From assembly GCA_934045075.1 (NCBI GenBank), contig OW203745.1, positions 11,742,873 through 11,806,872 on the forward strand: a stretch of 64,000 nt of DNA. The letters run 5' to 3'. The DNA comes from Yponomeuta sedellus (taxonomy: Eukaryota; Arthropoda; Insecta; Lepidoptera; Yponomeutidae). The translations under genes and the position numbers were made by a program. Numbering within the stretch: position 1 is the first letter of the stretch; each line of letters opens with the position of its first letter. The notes below the pieces were generated by a model. The model searched no databases. It was given only the letters and a program-made list of their open reading frames with translations, and was not told the DNA's origin. Below, in pieces: positions 21,791 to 31,458 of the stretch.

Positions 21791-22183
21791 ATTGGTGTTG
21801 GTGGTGGTGTGTTCGTGTCTTGCTTCTGCTTGAAAAAGTGGGAGGGAGGGCGGTGCATTAGCTAACCGCATGGTGCTTGTGGGATTTTTGGCGGAATTCA
21901 GCAAAGTAATTTTAACTTTTTAATGCTATACGTAGTATCTTTATATAGTCTGTGTCGTGGACTATGAAATGTTATCACTATGACCGCACAATCGTTTGTC
22001 CTTTACTTTATTTACTTTAAAATACCCTGTTAAGTAACCAGACAGGAGATCCCAAAAATAGAAAACCATCTACTTGAGGTTGTTTGTACAAATCTTGTTT
22101 TTGTCGCCTGCAGCGTTTTTTGCATTCATGATCTCGGTCTTTGCAGTCAAGCCTGTATATAATATAATACAATTCAGCCTTTA

Positions 22184-22250
22184 TACGTCCCACGGCAGGG
22201 CACAGGCTTTCTCTTAGACAGGGAATTTAATCACCACGCGTAAAGGAGTC
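22184..22250 (-). mobile_element. tSINE-2 3' fragment
   Basis: TATACGTCCCACGGCAGGGC then TTTAATCACCACGCGT in reverse. Confidence 0.55.
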
Positions 22251-22836
22251 TTAAAAAAATAATACTATAAAACAAAAACAGACTTCTAAATGGTCTTAAG
22301 CCAATTCGAATTTAATCCATTGAATTCTAAACATCCCAACTGCTTTTTAAAGCGTCGATATAATTGGTCTATCAATAACAATGTCTTCACACATGACTTG
22401 ATACACATCTACGAGTATAGTAAGAGAATCACTAAGGTAGGGGAGATACCAAAACAGTTCACTCCTGTTACCCTGAAAGTTACTGTTATAATTTGTCTTC
22501 ACCGGCTAAACAAAACAAGACGCGAACTTATAAAAAAAAACTTGATAATTAAACGAACTTATAATAAAAAACTACTCGACCGTTTTCCCTGTGCCCACTA
22601 AAAGATGTTGCAAGCCACAGTTTCTGCGGGAGTAAATCTTCGTTTTTGTTGGCTTGGGTCCACCATCTGTTTGTCGCAGCCCCAGCAAGTTTCCAACTGA
22701 GTTCGCGGACTGTATTTTTAGCGGGAACTCTATTATAGGATTTGTGTCGCGCCGACATTTTAAAGTTCCAAATGGGCTTATCACTTCGCCGCCATAGCCT
22801 GCGAAAGCAAATAAATGAAGCAGACCGGGCAAGGAA
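22251..22836. other. unassigned interval
   Basis: Open frames on both strands (22290-22601 plus, 22549-22881 minus) show no recognised motif; not called. Confidence 0.35.
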
Positions 22837-22888
22837 GATAGAGAACACTTTCTTGTTCATAAAAAAGGAAATAACACACATATTTGCC
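22837..22888 (-). mobile_element. LINE-E 3' end
   Basis: GATAGAGAACACTTTCTTGT and AATAACACACATATTT in reverse, the last 50 bp of the family. Confidence 0.55.
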
Positions 22889-22895
22889 TGATAGA

Positions 22896-23009
22896 TTGCC
22901 TCGATGGGCTAGCGGTTAACACGCTTGCCAACCGAAACAGAGGTCATGGAATCGATTCCCGCTGGAGGCCGCTGTACTAGATAAGTATAACTGACCTCAG
23001 TCTGGGTGT
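22896..23009 (+). mobile_element. tSINE-1, 5' half
   Basis: tRNA-like head TTGCCTCGATGGGCTAGCGG with B box-like GGAATCGATTCC, then the body CTGACCTCAGTCTGGGTG. Cut off by the adjoining 5S-SINE. Confidence 0.65.
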
Positions 23010-23246
23010 TTTTTTGGTTGTAAGACAGTGGCGGGCCCTGCTGTCAGAAGTTATTATGCCGCCCATAAGGCCTCTGGCAGCCGGCACCAGCTTGCGATGG
23101 ACGGAAGCTCTGGGCAAAAGAGACCGTGACGTGACCAATAGCCGTAGTCACGTGACGGTCACCCATCCTGTACTGGACCGCGCCTGTTGTTGCTTAACTC
23201 AATGATTTATTCCAATCACTCGGGTCGACTAGGTCAAGAACGTTTC
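23010..23246 (-). mobile_element. 5S-SINE, 5' two-thirds
   Basis: Includes the head in reverse (GACCGCGCCTGTTGTTGCTT) and GACGGTCACCCATCC; the 3' end is missing and an internal deletion removes the ACGGCTTAACGTGCC block. Confidence 0.7.
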
Positions 23247-23552
23247 TGTTGGTTAACGTTATTTATCACCGTATTCTTTTTTTGACAGTTTTAACCAACG
23301 GTTTATTTACACTGTATCTAGTCTGTCGTAGCTAACTATGTCTCGTGTTGATAAACTTGACAGCTTCCCGTATTTTAACGATTACTATCAAATATTTGTC
23401 GACATATATACCAAAGTTGATTGATATGGATTACAGCATTACATTACATGCCAAATCTAACCCAACTATATTTTAAATTTGTTTTATTATATATTAAGAT
23501 TTGAGTATCAAATAAATAATTTACTTACTTACTATTATTATCATTCAATTAC
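23247..23552. other. unassigned interval
   Basis: AT-rich, nothing recognised. Confidence 0.35.
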
Positions 23553-23735
23553 TCTTAGTAATAAAGCCGCCGCCTGTTCTATTAGGTTTTCTTCTTCTTT
23601 GTCTTTGCCTCATCCCATTATTTGGGGTCGGCTCTCCTCGTTCTTTTGCTCCAGGATTTTCTGTCCTGGGTTGTCCGCTCGCTCAACTGGGCTCGCTTCA
23701 AGTCCTTTGCTACCGTGGCCCGTATTTATTATGTA
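23553..23735. mobile_element. LINE-E scrap followed by a GGGGTCGGCT-type repeat
   Basis: 23553-23587 matches LINE-E (CTTAGTAATAAAGCCGCC). 23588-23735 shares a TTCTTCTTTG...CCCAT...GGGGTCGGCT block with 27764-27905; I read it as the reverse 3' end of another retroelement. Confidence 0.5.
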
Positions 23736-23785
23736 ACTGAATAAATTATAATAAATAAATAACTTCCCGACAATACAATCACAAG

Positions 23786-23906
23786 TCCGATCCCAAACTA
23801 GGATATCCTGTGCAATAGTAACCAGGCAAGGGTATCAAAAACGTAGAAATACAACCAGACTGAGGCCGAACTGTCCGGTGGTCCCCAGTGAGAATCGAAG
23901 TCGTAC
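23786..23906 (-). mobile_element. tSINE-1
   Basis: Reverse body (CCCAAACTAGGATATCCTGT, AGACTGAGGCCGAACTG) ending at the B-box side GAGAATCGAAGTCG. The tail toward 23745 is TAAATAAATAACTTCC. Confidence 0.65.
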
Positions 23907-24097
23907 ACGGAGTTTATACGTTCAGTTCAGTCCGTGACCTTGATCAAGCTCGGATTGATGCCAGACTGATGAAGCATCAAAATATTCGAATATCCGTCAG
24001 TCTGGTCCATCAGTCCACTGAATAGACAATCAGTCTAGTGTCAGTCTAACCAGACTGATGGAATTGACTGACACCAGACTGAACGTGTAAACTCCGT
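23907..24097. mobile_element. foldback MITE rich in CAGACTGA motifs
   Basis: Termini ACGGAGTTTATACGTTCAGT and (complement) ACGGAGTTTACACGTTCAGT pair over at least 20 bp. Inside, CAGTCTGG, its complement and CAGACTGATG recur many times. About 190 bp, non-coding. No clear TSD, so the superfamily is open. Confidence 0.65.
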
Positions 24098-24111
24098 CTT
24101 GGAGGCTATTC

Positions 24112-24233
24112 GTCGTCAGGCTATACAAGTCCACTGCTTGACTTAGCCCTTCCCTAAAGAGCACCACGTTGTGCTATCATAGGCGGTAATGCCCATAATT
24201 CCCACGCTGGGCATGCAGGTTGGGGATCGCAGT
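24112..24233 (-). mobile_element. B element, 3' half
   Basis: Tail GTCGTCAGGCTATACAAGTC on plus, then CCATAATTCCCACGCTGGGC. 5'-truncated. Confidence 0.7.
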
Positions 24234-24579
24234 TTCCTTGGAGGCTATTAGGAAGGATTAAATTAGTTTCCATAGTTGCGCCCGCTTAGCCCCGACCTGG
24301 TATAGTGTGCTCGACCTTTATAGTGATTCTAGACGGTGTTTTGAGACCAGAAGTTTTTATTTTCTCAATTCCGCTTCCCCATACATACTTATGTTTTCTA
24401 AGACTGAGATTTAAGTTCTCTGTAGGAAGAAACTCTATTTACGCTTGGAGTTGGTGCTTAGTCTAGTTTATGAAGGCATTCGAGTGTATTTCTTCGGTTT
24501 ATTTCTGTTGCGCAACTTTCTACGGCCGCAGACTCGAGGCGGAGTAAAGTTTAGTATATGTAGACCTAACATAACATAA
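24234..24579. other. unassigned interval
   Basis: No family recognised. Confidence 0.35.
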
Positions 24580-24676
24580 ACTCACGCGTGTATCCCGACG
24601 CGGGGTAGGCAGAGACCAGACTCTGAAACTTGCCACGAACCTGACAGATTTCTTCTTTTCTTGTCTTTATCAACGT
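24580..24676 (-). mobile_element. LINE-C 3' fragment
   Basis: CGCGTGTATCCCGACGCGGG, GGCAGAGACCAGACT, TTGCCACGAACCTGACAG, TATCAACGTTCAT: the LINE-C end in reverse, diverged. Confidence 0.55.
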
Positions 24677-24844
24677 TCATTATTTTAACCTCTAAATAAG
24701 TTTTTAAAATTGTCCTTAGCACAGGCTAGTGCATTAAAAAAAAGAATATAATCATGTGGGTACAGCGATATCATTCCGATATAAACCTAACTGCAAAGTA
24801 TGTACTCGGGGCTGCAAGTGATGCAAATTCAGCACTGAGTCAGC
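24677..24844 (+). mobile_element. T element, tail running on into body
   Basis: Tail CCTTAGCACAGGCTAGTGCA is followed without a break by ATAATCATGTGGGTACAGCG and CTCGGGGCTGCAAGTGATGC, sequence that lies upstream of the tRNA unit in 45640-46025. This copy spans the tail-to-head junction. Confidence 0.75.
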
Positions 24845-25020
24845 AGCGCTGAGTCAGCTGCCTTTTGTGGCAATTTAGACACACCACAGGCGAAACCTTA
24901 GTCTATTTTTTGTTTCATTTATTGTATATTTGGTTTATTTCTGTTGTGCTCATGTTGTGATAATTGTCTGGTGTTTTGTTTCTGTGATGTGTCTTGTTGG
25001 TATAATAAATGTCTTTTCAT
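24845..25020 (+). mobile_element. LINE-K 3' end
   Basis: GCTGAGTCAGCTGCCTTTTG, TAGACACACCACAGGC, TTATTTCTGTTGTGCTCATG, then GGTATAATAAATGTCTTTTC with an AATAAA signal. Second copy at 43185-43400. Non-coding 3' UTR; LINE assignment by style. Confidence 0.6.
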
Positions 25021-25725
25021 TTCTTATACTCGGAGAGTAGTATTGTTGTGATCTGATTACAATTAAAACTTTTAAATAGTGCTGTGAAAACTTAATCGAT
25101 GCTTTAAATAATCGATTAATCATGCTCACTTAAAAACAGCAAATAAAAACAGCTGTTTATAAACATGCACTTTATAAAAGTGACTATTCAACAAAACAGG
25201 TTATTAGTTTTATGCGTTGCATGAGCAGCTTGGGCATTGTCCTATCTTCTGCTGCGGTGAATTTGTGAATCTGGCTCAAACCAGCTGGAAGGCGGTTTTA
25301 TCCGGACCGGACCGATTCCCAGCTGCAGTAAAGTAAGCGTTCGTTGGGAGCTCTATCGGTTTAATCCGATTACCGATTCGGTTCGAACGGCGATTTTTAT
25401 TTGCGATAAATCTCTGCTCGCTTTCTGTAATTAAGGATTTTGTGCTGATTTTTGGTGCCATTTGCTAGTTCTCGTGGGATTTGTGGAGCAAATATTCGTA
25501 GCCTTCAGAGTAAAAGAGCGAGATAGAGAAAGATTGTCTGAAAAAACAGCAGGACAGAAAATCTACAGACATGGTTCCGGTTTCCTTTCAGTCGAGTGAA
25601 CAAGGATTTTTCTTGTTGGAAATTGTTATTTAATTTGGTCGTAAGGCTGTGGTTAATTTTATTTCTCCTATTTGTGAGAATTCATGTATGTGGCACGTTC
25701 TTGGTGCTGTTTGATAAGAAAAGGA
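25021..25725. other. unassigned interval
   Basis: AT-rich left half with several ATCGATTA-like palindromes (25098-25123). No gene supported. Confidence 0.35.
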
Positions 25726-25838
25726 TAAGAATATTCTATTGTACACCAGGAAAAAACAAACAAAAAATAATTACAATCATACAGTACAATTGGCGGCCTT
25801 ATTGCTTAGAGCAATTTCTTCCAGACAACCTGTAGTGT
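25726..25838 (-). mobile_element. LINE-J 3' UTR
   Basis: AGAATATTCTATTGTACACC and TACAATTGGCGGCCTTATTG in reverse sense. Confidence 0.65.
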
Positions 25839-25980
25839 GCTGTAATTTAAACTTTAAACCTATTTTCTATACGAACGCAAATTCACGTGTACTTATAATA
25901 ACTTATAGTTACACTAAGTATCTTATAGCAATGGAAATTTGTAAAGAAAGTTTACCCTGAAAATGCTGTGTGGTGAACTG

Positions 25981-26187
25981 CTGTATGGTGTCGGCCTAGA
26001 GAATAGCACCAACCCAATTCTTCCCGCGGGTGTCGTAAAAGGCGACTAAGGGACACAAACCGGGGGGTGGGCAGCAGCGCCCCCTGCAGTACAATTCCAC
26101 CGAACTGCGATCCCCCTTATGGCGGCACAACGTGGCGGTCGCTTTAGAGGAGCTATGTCCAGCAGTGGACTAGTATAGCCCGACGAC
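25981..26187 (+). mobile_element. B element, internally deleted
   Basis: Sense copy from TGGTGTCGGCCTAGAGAATA through GTCGTAAAAGGCGACTAAGG to AGCAGTGGACTAGTATAGCC. About 40 bp around the GGGGATTATGGGCATT segment are missing. Confidence 0.75.
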
Positions 26188-26274
26188 CCTGAAAATTAAA
26201 TAAGTAATTATAATAACTTTCACACAACACAGTCACTTATCCTAGTCCAAACTAGAATACTCTGTGCTACGGTA

Positions 26275-26600
26275 TTTTAAAAACCTATTTAGAGGCTAAA
26301 AATTCCACTCTAAAAGTTCTGGCACGGACAGCGAGAGGTTGCGGGTTCGGATCCCGGCATGGGTGGAATTTTTAGGGTTGTTCCACTAATCCCCATTGAA
26401 AATCCCCATTGATGGGGATTAGTGAACAAAAAGTTCACTAATCCCCATTGCCAATACTAAGACACGCCAATGGGTATTTATGAACAAAAAGTTCACAAAT
26501 CCCCATCAATAGGGATTTTTAATGGGGATTAGTGGAATAACCCGAATTTATAGCCTCTAAATAAGTTTTTAAAATTGTCCTTAGCACGGGTTAGTGCATT
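26275..26600 (+). mobile_element. T element, foldback, split by a MITE
   Basis: Short inverted 5' arm (AAACCTATTTAGAGGCTAAA), then the B-box half of the tRNA unit (GCGGGTTCGGATCCCGGCAT) and tail. Interrupted at 26375-26543. The tail continues into ATAATCATGTG. Confidence 0.75.
26375..26543. mobile_element. 169-bp MITE with 9-bp TSD inside a T element
   Basis: TIRs GGGTTGTTCCACTAATCCCC and (complement) GGGTTATTCCACTAATCCCC. TSD GAATTTTTA at 26366-26374 and GAATTTATA at 26544-26552 (one mismatch). Internal GTGAACAAAAAGTTCAC palindromes occur twice. A 9-bp TSD suggests a Mutator-like origin but the TIR is not diagnostic. Confidence 0.75.
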
Positions 26601-26610
26601 AAAAATAATA

Positions 26611-26775
26611 TAATCATGTGCTATGGTAACCAGGCAAGGACATCACTAACGTGGAAATACACCCAGACTGGTGTCATGTGTACAATTGTAAGGCGGGCCC
26701 CCAGCGGGAGTCGAACCCACGACCTCCGGCATGGTAATCAGATGTGTTACCGCCAGACAAACGAGGCAAGCGTAC
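26611..26775 (-). mobile_element. tSINE-1, nearly complete
   Basis: Reverse sense: head AACGAGG.. with B box complement GAGTCGAACCCACGACC at about 26708-26724, body AGGACATCACTAACGTGGAA. A tSINE-1 body fragment also lies at 26225-26272. Confidence 0.7.
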
Positions 26776-26937
26776 AAATCAAGGTAGAAGAAAAGTTTGG
26801 AGACAGTTTTTTAATTAAAGATAAGAAGATAGAGGTTAGAAGAAAAATTGACTCTGGAATAGAGGCGTGAGCTATATTTGTTATATTTGTAAGATAGAGG
26901 TATATTAGCAATAAGAATAATAGGTGCTTATATTATT

Positions 26938-27236
26938 TTTAAGGCACTAACCCGCGCTAAGGACAGTTTTAAAAAACCTATTTATAGTCTAAAAATTCCA
27001 CCAATGCCGGGACTCGAACCCGCGACCTCTGACATATTACGTCAGAGGTCGCGGGTTCCGAGAATACTCTCTGTATTACGTACACGCATTACGTATAGAG
27101 TATTGTAGAGAGGTTCGAAATTTTCCTGTGAGTCGCCTATCAGCTCAGTTGGGAGAGCGCTGGCACGGTTAGCCCGAGGTCGCGGGTTTAAGTCCCGGCA
27201 TGGGAAGAATTTTACGCCTCTAAATAGGTTTTTTGA
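26938..27236. mobile_element. T element, foldback
   Basis: Left arm holds the tail and B-box half in reverse; a local palindrome (GACCTCTGACATATTACGTC and complement) marks the fold. The right part is a complete plus tRNA-like unit (A box TCAGCTCAGTTGGGAGAGC, B box GGTTTAAGTCC). Confidence 0.75.
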
Positions 27237-27420
27237 AATAATGGGGGCTACCGAAAAAGGTGAAGAAAAGGTAAAAATGTTGTCAGTCTGATTCATAATG
27301 CCATATTTCAACTTTCTAGTACTTGCCGTCTCTTTCTTAGCACGCGCACAGACGGACAGACGGACAGGCAGAGATGGTGAAACTATAATAGTTCCTTGTA
27401 GTCTACGGAACCCTAAAAAC
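27237..27420. mobile_element. dispersed repeat with CGGACAGACGGACAG run
   Basis: Contains GACAGACGGACAGACGGACA-like repeats, AACTATAATAGTTCCTTG and TACGGAACCCTAAAAAC, an arrangement I know from a common lepidopteran dispersed repeat. Family not named. Confidence 0.4.
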
Positions 27421-27523
27421 ATTATTTAATAACCTGTTCTTAAGCAAATAATTTCTTTCACGAACTTTCTCTAAAAATTGTGCAAAGAAAAATCTCCATA
27501 CTTAATATAAAGTAAGATGTAAA

Positions 27524-27628
27524 TATTCTTTATTGTAAACACCAGAAAATAATTACAGAGTTGCAGAAGAAGAGGTACAATTGGTGGCCTTATTGTTGCT
27601 AGCAATTTCTTCCAGGCAACCTTAAATC
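27524..27628 (-). mobile_element. LINE-J 3' UTR
   Basis: ATTCTTTATTGTAAACACCA, GTACAATTGGTGGCCTTATT, ATTTCTTCCAGGCAACC in reverse sense. Confidence 0.65.
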
Positions 27629-27763
27629 GGAGAGTTACATATTAAACGGGTCTAATTGCGATTATTTATGTAGTATGGCGGATCATTAAGAAATACTAAG
27701 AATCTGCATGTCATGTATTCAGCCATGTTTTTTCTTCCTTCATAAGCCACTACTTGATAACCT

Positions 27764-27905
27764 TCTTCTTTGATCGTGCCCATCTCCTATTGGGGGTCGG
27801 CTATCATTGTGGCACTGCAACCCCTGATGTGGCGACTCGGAACGAATTGCTCCAGCCAGTGACTTCCGCCAGGTCTTCCGTGGTCTTGTGTTTTTTTCTT
27901 CATGA
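27764..27905. mobile_element. GGGGTCGGCT-type repeat
   Basis: CTTCTTCTTTGATCGTGCCC then TATTGGGGGTCGGCTATC; shares layout with 23588-23735. Confidence 0.45.
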
Positions 27906-27914
27906 TCAATCGGA

Positions 27915-28020
27915 ATCCACCAACCCTGACTTGGCCCCCGTGATGTAGTATGGCCTAACCTTCCTGCGGTGTAGGAAGAGACCCGTGCCCCAACAGTGGG
28001 GATATACAAGGGTTGATAAC
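27915..28020 (+). mobile_element. 5S-SINE 3' part
   Basis: CACCAACCCTGACTTGGCCC to GATATACAAGGGTTGATAAC. Confidence 0.75.
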
Positions 28021-28219
28021 GATAACGATCAATCGGAGGAGATTGTATTTATTGTTTCGCATTATGTGACCCAAAATCAGCCAGTGGAGCTGGCCAGCCA
28101 CGGTGATTAGAACACACCGCAGAAACAACAAGGCTTGTGGAAGGCCAAGCATGTCCTGGAGAGGGTTACATGCAAGATGAATTGTAATGGAAAAAAGGAT
28201 ATATAAAATTTACATAATA

Positions 28220-28410
28220 GTACATTACACAACTAGGGTGGTAATACAAAAAAAGGCCGAGATCGCAGAAGTTTGCGGCCCGAGCTGCAAGCGAGGGAAG
28301 TTATGCGATCGAGAGCTTTCTTTATTACCTCCCGTGTTGTGTACATCTTTTTATGTCTACACTTGGCCAGAAAGCGGCTTTTTCCGTACGCGCAGCGTGC
28401 GGAAAAAGCC
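28220..28410. repeat. two nested inverted repeats
   Basis: Outer arms GTACATTACACAAC...GTGGTAATAC (28220-28246) and TTATTACCTCCCGTGTTGTG (28319-28346) pair imperfectly around a GC-rich loop. Beyond them GGCTTTTTCCG/CGGAAAAAGCC (28376-28386/28400-28410) forms a clean 11-bp stem. Possibly a foldback transposon. Confidence 0.55.
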
Positions 28411-28444
28411 ACTTTATCGCCAGGTGTGGCATAAAATTGATTAA

Positions 28445-28700
28445 ATTAAAATGTGAAAGTTACTTTGCTAAATTCCGCCAAAAATCCCACAAGCACCATG
28501 CGGTTAGTTAATGCATCGCCCTCCCTCCCACTTTTTCAAGCAGAAGCAAGACACGAACACACCACCACCGACACCAATATTTGTGTGAGAAAATACGCGA
28601 CGCGTTTCGCCTCTAACACGAGGCATCCTCAGGCTCACAAGTGCAAGTGCTAGTGTAGCGGAATTTAGCAAAGTAATTTTCACATTTTAATGCTATTTTG
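28445..28700 (-). mobile_element. PLE terminal region with hammerhead-like motif
   Basis: Third copy of the outer region seen in each arm of 20880-21927, starting TACTTTGCTAAATTCCGCC. The end GGAATTTAGCAAAGTA recurs inverted at 28660-28676, so the copy has short inverted ends. Positions 28580-28645 (minus) hold the hammerhead-like motif; here the position before stem I is A, which fits the cleavage-site rule, unlike the 21-kb copies. Confidence 0.6.
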
Positions 28701-29800
28701 AATTTTTGCAAAGTAACGCCCGATTCGGTACAAAATCTAAAATTCATTAATCTAATATTCAATTAATTTAATCTGTTTTTCATTTGATGCTTGTATTATT
28801 TCTTAGTTTAAAAAAGTGAAATTGTTAACTATGCGACCCATGTAGTTTTTTTGTCTTGATCGTGATCTTTTCTAATATCTCTCAACCCTTGTGCGTTCTC
28901 TGTAGAACCGTTTCGTTTTTGTTTCTGTTTATCCAAGATATTTTCGAATTTAAGTAGAATTGCCACTTCCCAATGTAACCTGCCAGTAACAATGCAAACA
29001 ATCCAAGATATTTTCGAATTCAATTAGAGGTTAATGGCCTCTTCCCAATGTAACCTGCCAGTGACAATGAAAACTGCTTATCTTTCCTTCTCTCTTAAGT
29101 ATTTTATCCTTTATCCAACTAAAACCCCAACGTTGCCAAACGAGGCTCCTTTCAAAGCTTACGTCAAACTGAGCTGTCGCCAAGACACTAACGTTCTTTA
29201 GGTAGTCTATCCGAAGCGGGTCGAAATCCACAAAATAATACATTGGCAAAAGTACAGATTAAACCAGCTTCACGGTAAAGTATTAATGAAGCGATGTAAA
29301 AAAAATCTTCGGCTCTTCTCTTCAAGTCACTGCCCACCGCTTTACGACTCTAAGGCGTATAACTTGATTTTTTGAATTATGATTACGACAGTTGACACCT
29401 CAAAGCGAGCAAAATTTATTAGCAAATTTGCGCATACGACTTTCTGAGAATACCTGAAACAAATTTTTATGCGATAAATGCTTCGAATATTTTGCGTCTA
29501 CGCTTTCAATTCGCATGGGCGAGAATTGGCTACCCAGGTCTGTGCCTGGGTAGGCACAGGCCAGGGATTACTAGCGAGAGTTTACGGATGTAATGTATTA
29601 AAAAAGAATAATAATAGAGGAGCCGAAACTGTTCTGCCTCATATTACTCTGTGTTCTATCTGCACACTGATCGTAATTCCGGACACGCGCGCAATAGCAA
29701 CCTAACCCTACTTCTAACCTTACTGGCAGTAGGTGGTGGGTGACACAGTGCACCACCTTCATACATGTGCTTTAGAGTATCATCATTGTAATATTCGAAG
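28701..29800. other. unassigned interval with a 70-bp tandem duplication
   Basis: Units 28931-29000 and 29001-29074 share ATCCAAGATATTTTCGAATT and CTTCCCAATGTAACCTGCCA. No gene recognised in the rest. Confidence 0.5.
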
Positions 29801-29852
29801 ACGCTAGCTTTGAGACAAACCAACAATGGATTAAGGTTAAGAAAAGAACGAG

Positions 29853-29854
<2 letters not shown>

Positions 29855-29883
<29 letters not shown>

Positions 29884-30117
29884 CATACATACATACATAC
29901 ATACATACATACATACATACATACATACATACATACATACATACATACATACATACATACATACATACATACATACATACATACATACATACATACATAC
30001 ATACATACATACATACATACATACATACATACATACATACATACATACATACATACATACATACATACATACATACATACATACATACATACATACATAC
30101 ATACATACACATACATA
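29855..30117. repeat. (CATA)n microsatellite beside LINE-C
   Basis: About 65 units. On the right it adjoins the LINE-C 3' end; on the left it adjoins a segment (29805-29853, GCTTTGAGACAAACCAACAA) that also borders the array at 53071. Met-Tyr-Val-Cys frames are artefacts. Confidence 0.95.
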
Positions 30118-30470
30118 ACCTCACGCCTGTATCCCAGACGGTTAGGCAGAGACTAGGGACTGCCACTTGCCACGATCCTGACAGATCACCTTCGCTTCAT
30201 CAACGTTCATAAGTCGTTGCATGCACGCACGCCGGTTCCGGGTACCTTTTATCTTTCCCTTTGCTAATACATCCCCTATCTGGTCGATGTATGTCCGCCT
30301 GGGACGACCCTTACCAACCCTTCCACTCACATTCGCAATATATATTTGTTTCGTCAATTTCTCTTCCTTCATCCTCTCCACATTTCCAAACCAACGCAAC
30401 ATTCCTTTCTGAATTCTAGTCACTACATCCTCTTTCAGTTCACAACGTTTTATAACATTATAAATAAAAT
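30118..30470 (-). pseudogene. LINE-C ORF2 C-terminus
   Basis: Best-preserved coding piece of LINE-C. The minus strand 30452-30142 is uninterrupted for about 104 codons: CELKEDVVTRIQKGMLRWFG, VERMKEEKLTKQIY, VSGRVGKGRPRRTYIDQIGD, then TRNRRACMQRLMNVDEA and DRGKWQSLVSA before the stop. WFGHVERM, GRPRRT and NRRACM-R-MNVDEA are hallmarks of the C-terminal end of an RT-encoding LINE common in Lepidoptera. The catalytic RT core is missing (5' truncation). Its 3' UTR leads straight into the TATG array on the minus strand. Confidence 0.8.
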
Positions 30471-30710
30471 GCAAGCAAAGGCCTATGTGTTTGCTTTCGC
30501 TCCGCTTCGAACGATTTCAGCATGTGGTCCCACAACAAAACATCAAAATTGCCTTGAGGCATGTGTCATAAAACTAACTACAATTCATGGTTTTAAAAAC
30601 CTATTTAAAGGCTAAAAATGTCGCTGCATGTACGTAATACTGATGAATCGTAATAAATAAAAAAAACTGCAATATTATGAAACGCTCCTCTGGTATTTGC
30701 GCCAGTCTTA

Positions 30711-31458
30711 GGCTGGCCGCACACGCACGGTTTCCTGATCAGGTTTCCTGACCAGGAATTCCAATACGGAATTCCGTGAGTGTAGCGCATACATCCGGTT
30801 TTTCTTATTAGGTTTTTTTCGTGCCAGTATTTAGAGTGACATCTTCGTGAACACACGTTTGGACATGGATAACGAAATATTGATTGCCATTATACTTTAT
30901 CTATTGCCATGAAAGAAAAAGCGGAATCGTTGTTATTGGGTACACCCATTGAACACTCAAAGAATTAAAGAGAGTCAATTCCATCTCAAAAGAGCACAAC
31001 TAACTATACCAATCCATATAAACCTCCCTGCAAATGTGTTCCCTTCACATCCCTGTTGTGATAATTCGGATTTTCAATATCACATTATGCATGAATATTT
31101 TTAAACCGCTAATATTAGATTTTCTGGTTCGCTCATTTTTAACGGAGTTTCATACAAAACCCGTCCACTCAGCACGGCGGTAGCGCGGTTCTGAACGAAA
31201 ATTTCCGTTCATGTGCGGTAGGTAATACAAAATGTATAGACACGCTGCGTTCGGGATGACGTCATCAGGATTTTTTCCGTTCTGCCAACCCGAACGCACG
31301 GCTTTCAATTCTGAATGACATTCGTAATTTTCCGTCCGGATATTGTCAGAGCGTGTGCGCCTTGTTGATTATTTATATGAAAGACGTGCATTTGGGTTTC
31401 CGAATCTGAGTTCCTGATCAGGAAACCGAATCAGGAAACCGAGCGTGTGCGGCAAGCT
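30711..31458. mobile_element. PIF/Harbinger-like deletion derivative, 748 bp
   Basis: TTA at 30708-30710 and 31459-31461 is the 3-bp Harbinger target. Termini GGCTGGCCGCACACGCACGG and (complement) AGCTTGCCGCACACGCTCGG form TIRs of about 33-40 bp that contain TTTCCTGATCAGG motifs. A transposase N-terminal remnant lies inside at 30865-30987. Confidence 0.75.
30865..30987 (+). pseudogene. Harbinger transposase N-terminal remnant
   Basis: Starts MDNEILIAIILYLLP, then a TGA stop (30910-30912), then in the same frame KKKRNRCYWVHPLNTQRI and ESQFHL. A hydrophobic N-terminus followed by K/R-rich residues and WVHP-N-R is characteristic of insect HARBI1-like transposases. The catalytic domain is gone, so the element depends on an active relative. 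Confidence 0.65.

Larger units (their letters stand above)
20880..21927. mobile_element. inverted dimer of PLE 3' ends with 14-bp TSD
   Basis: Flanked by ATACGTAGTATCTT at 20866-20879 and 21928-21941. Left arm (about 20921-21428) and right arm (about 21446-21927) are near-identical inverted copies around a short centre. Outer ends read AATTCCGCCAAAAATCCCAC and its complement. Each arm carries a PLE-like C-terminal coding end and a downstream region with a hammerhead-like motif. The left side has about 40 extra bp (20880-20920) beyond the right arm, an asymmetry in keeping with the odd termini of Penelope-like elements. No RT or GIY-YIG domain is present. Confidence 0.75.

Noticed and set aside
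27042..27422. 126-codon protein on the minus strand
   Set aside because: Runs across a T element and another dispersed repeat; chance frame.
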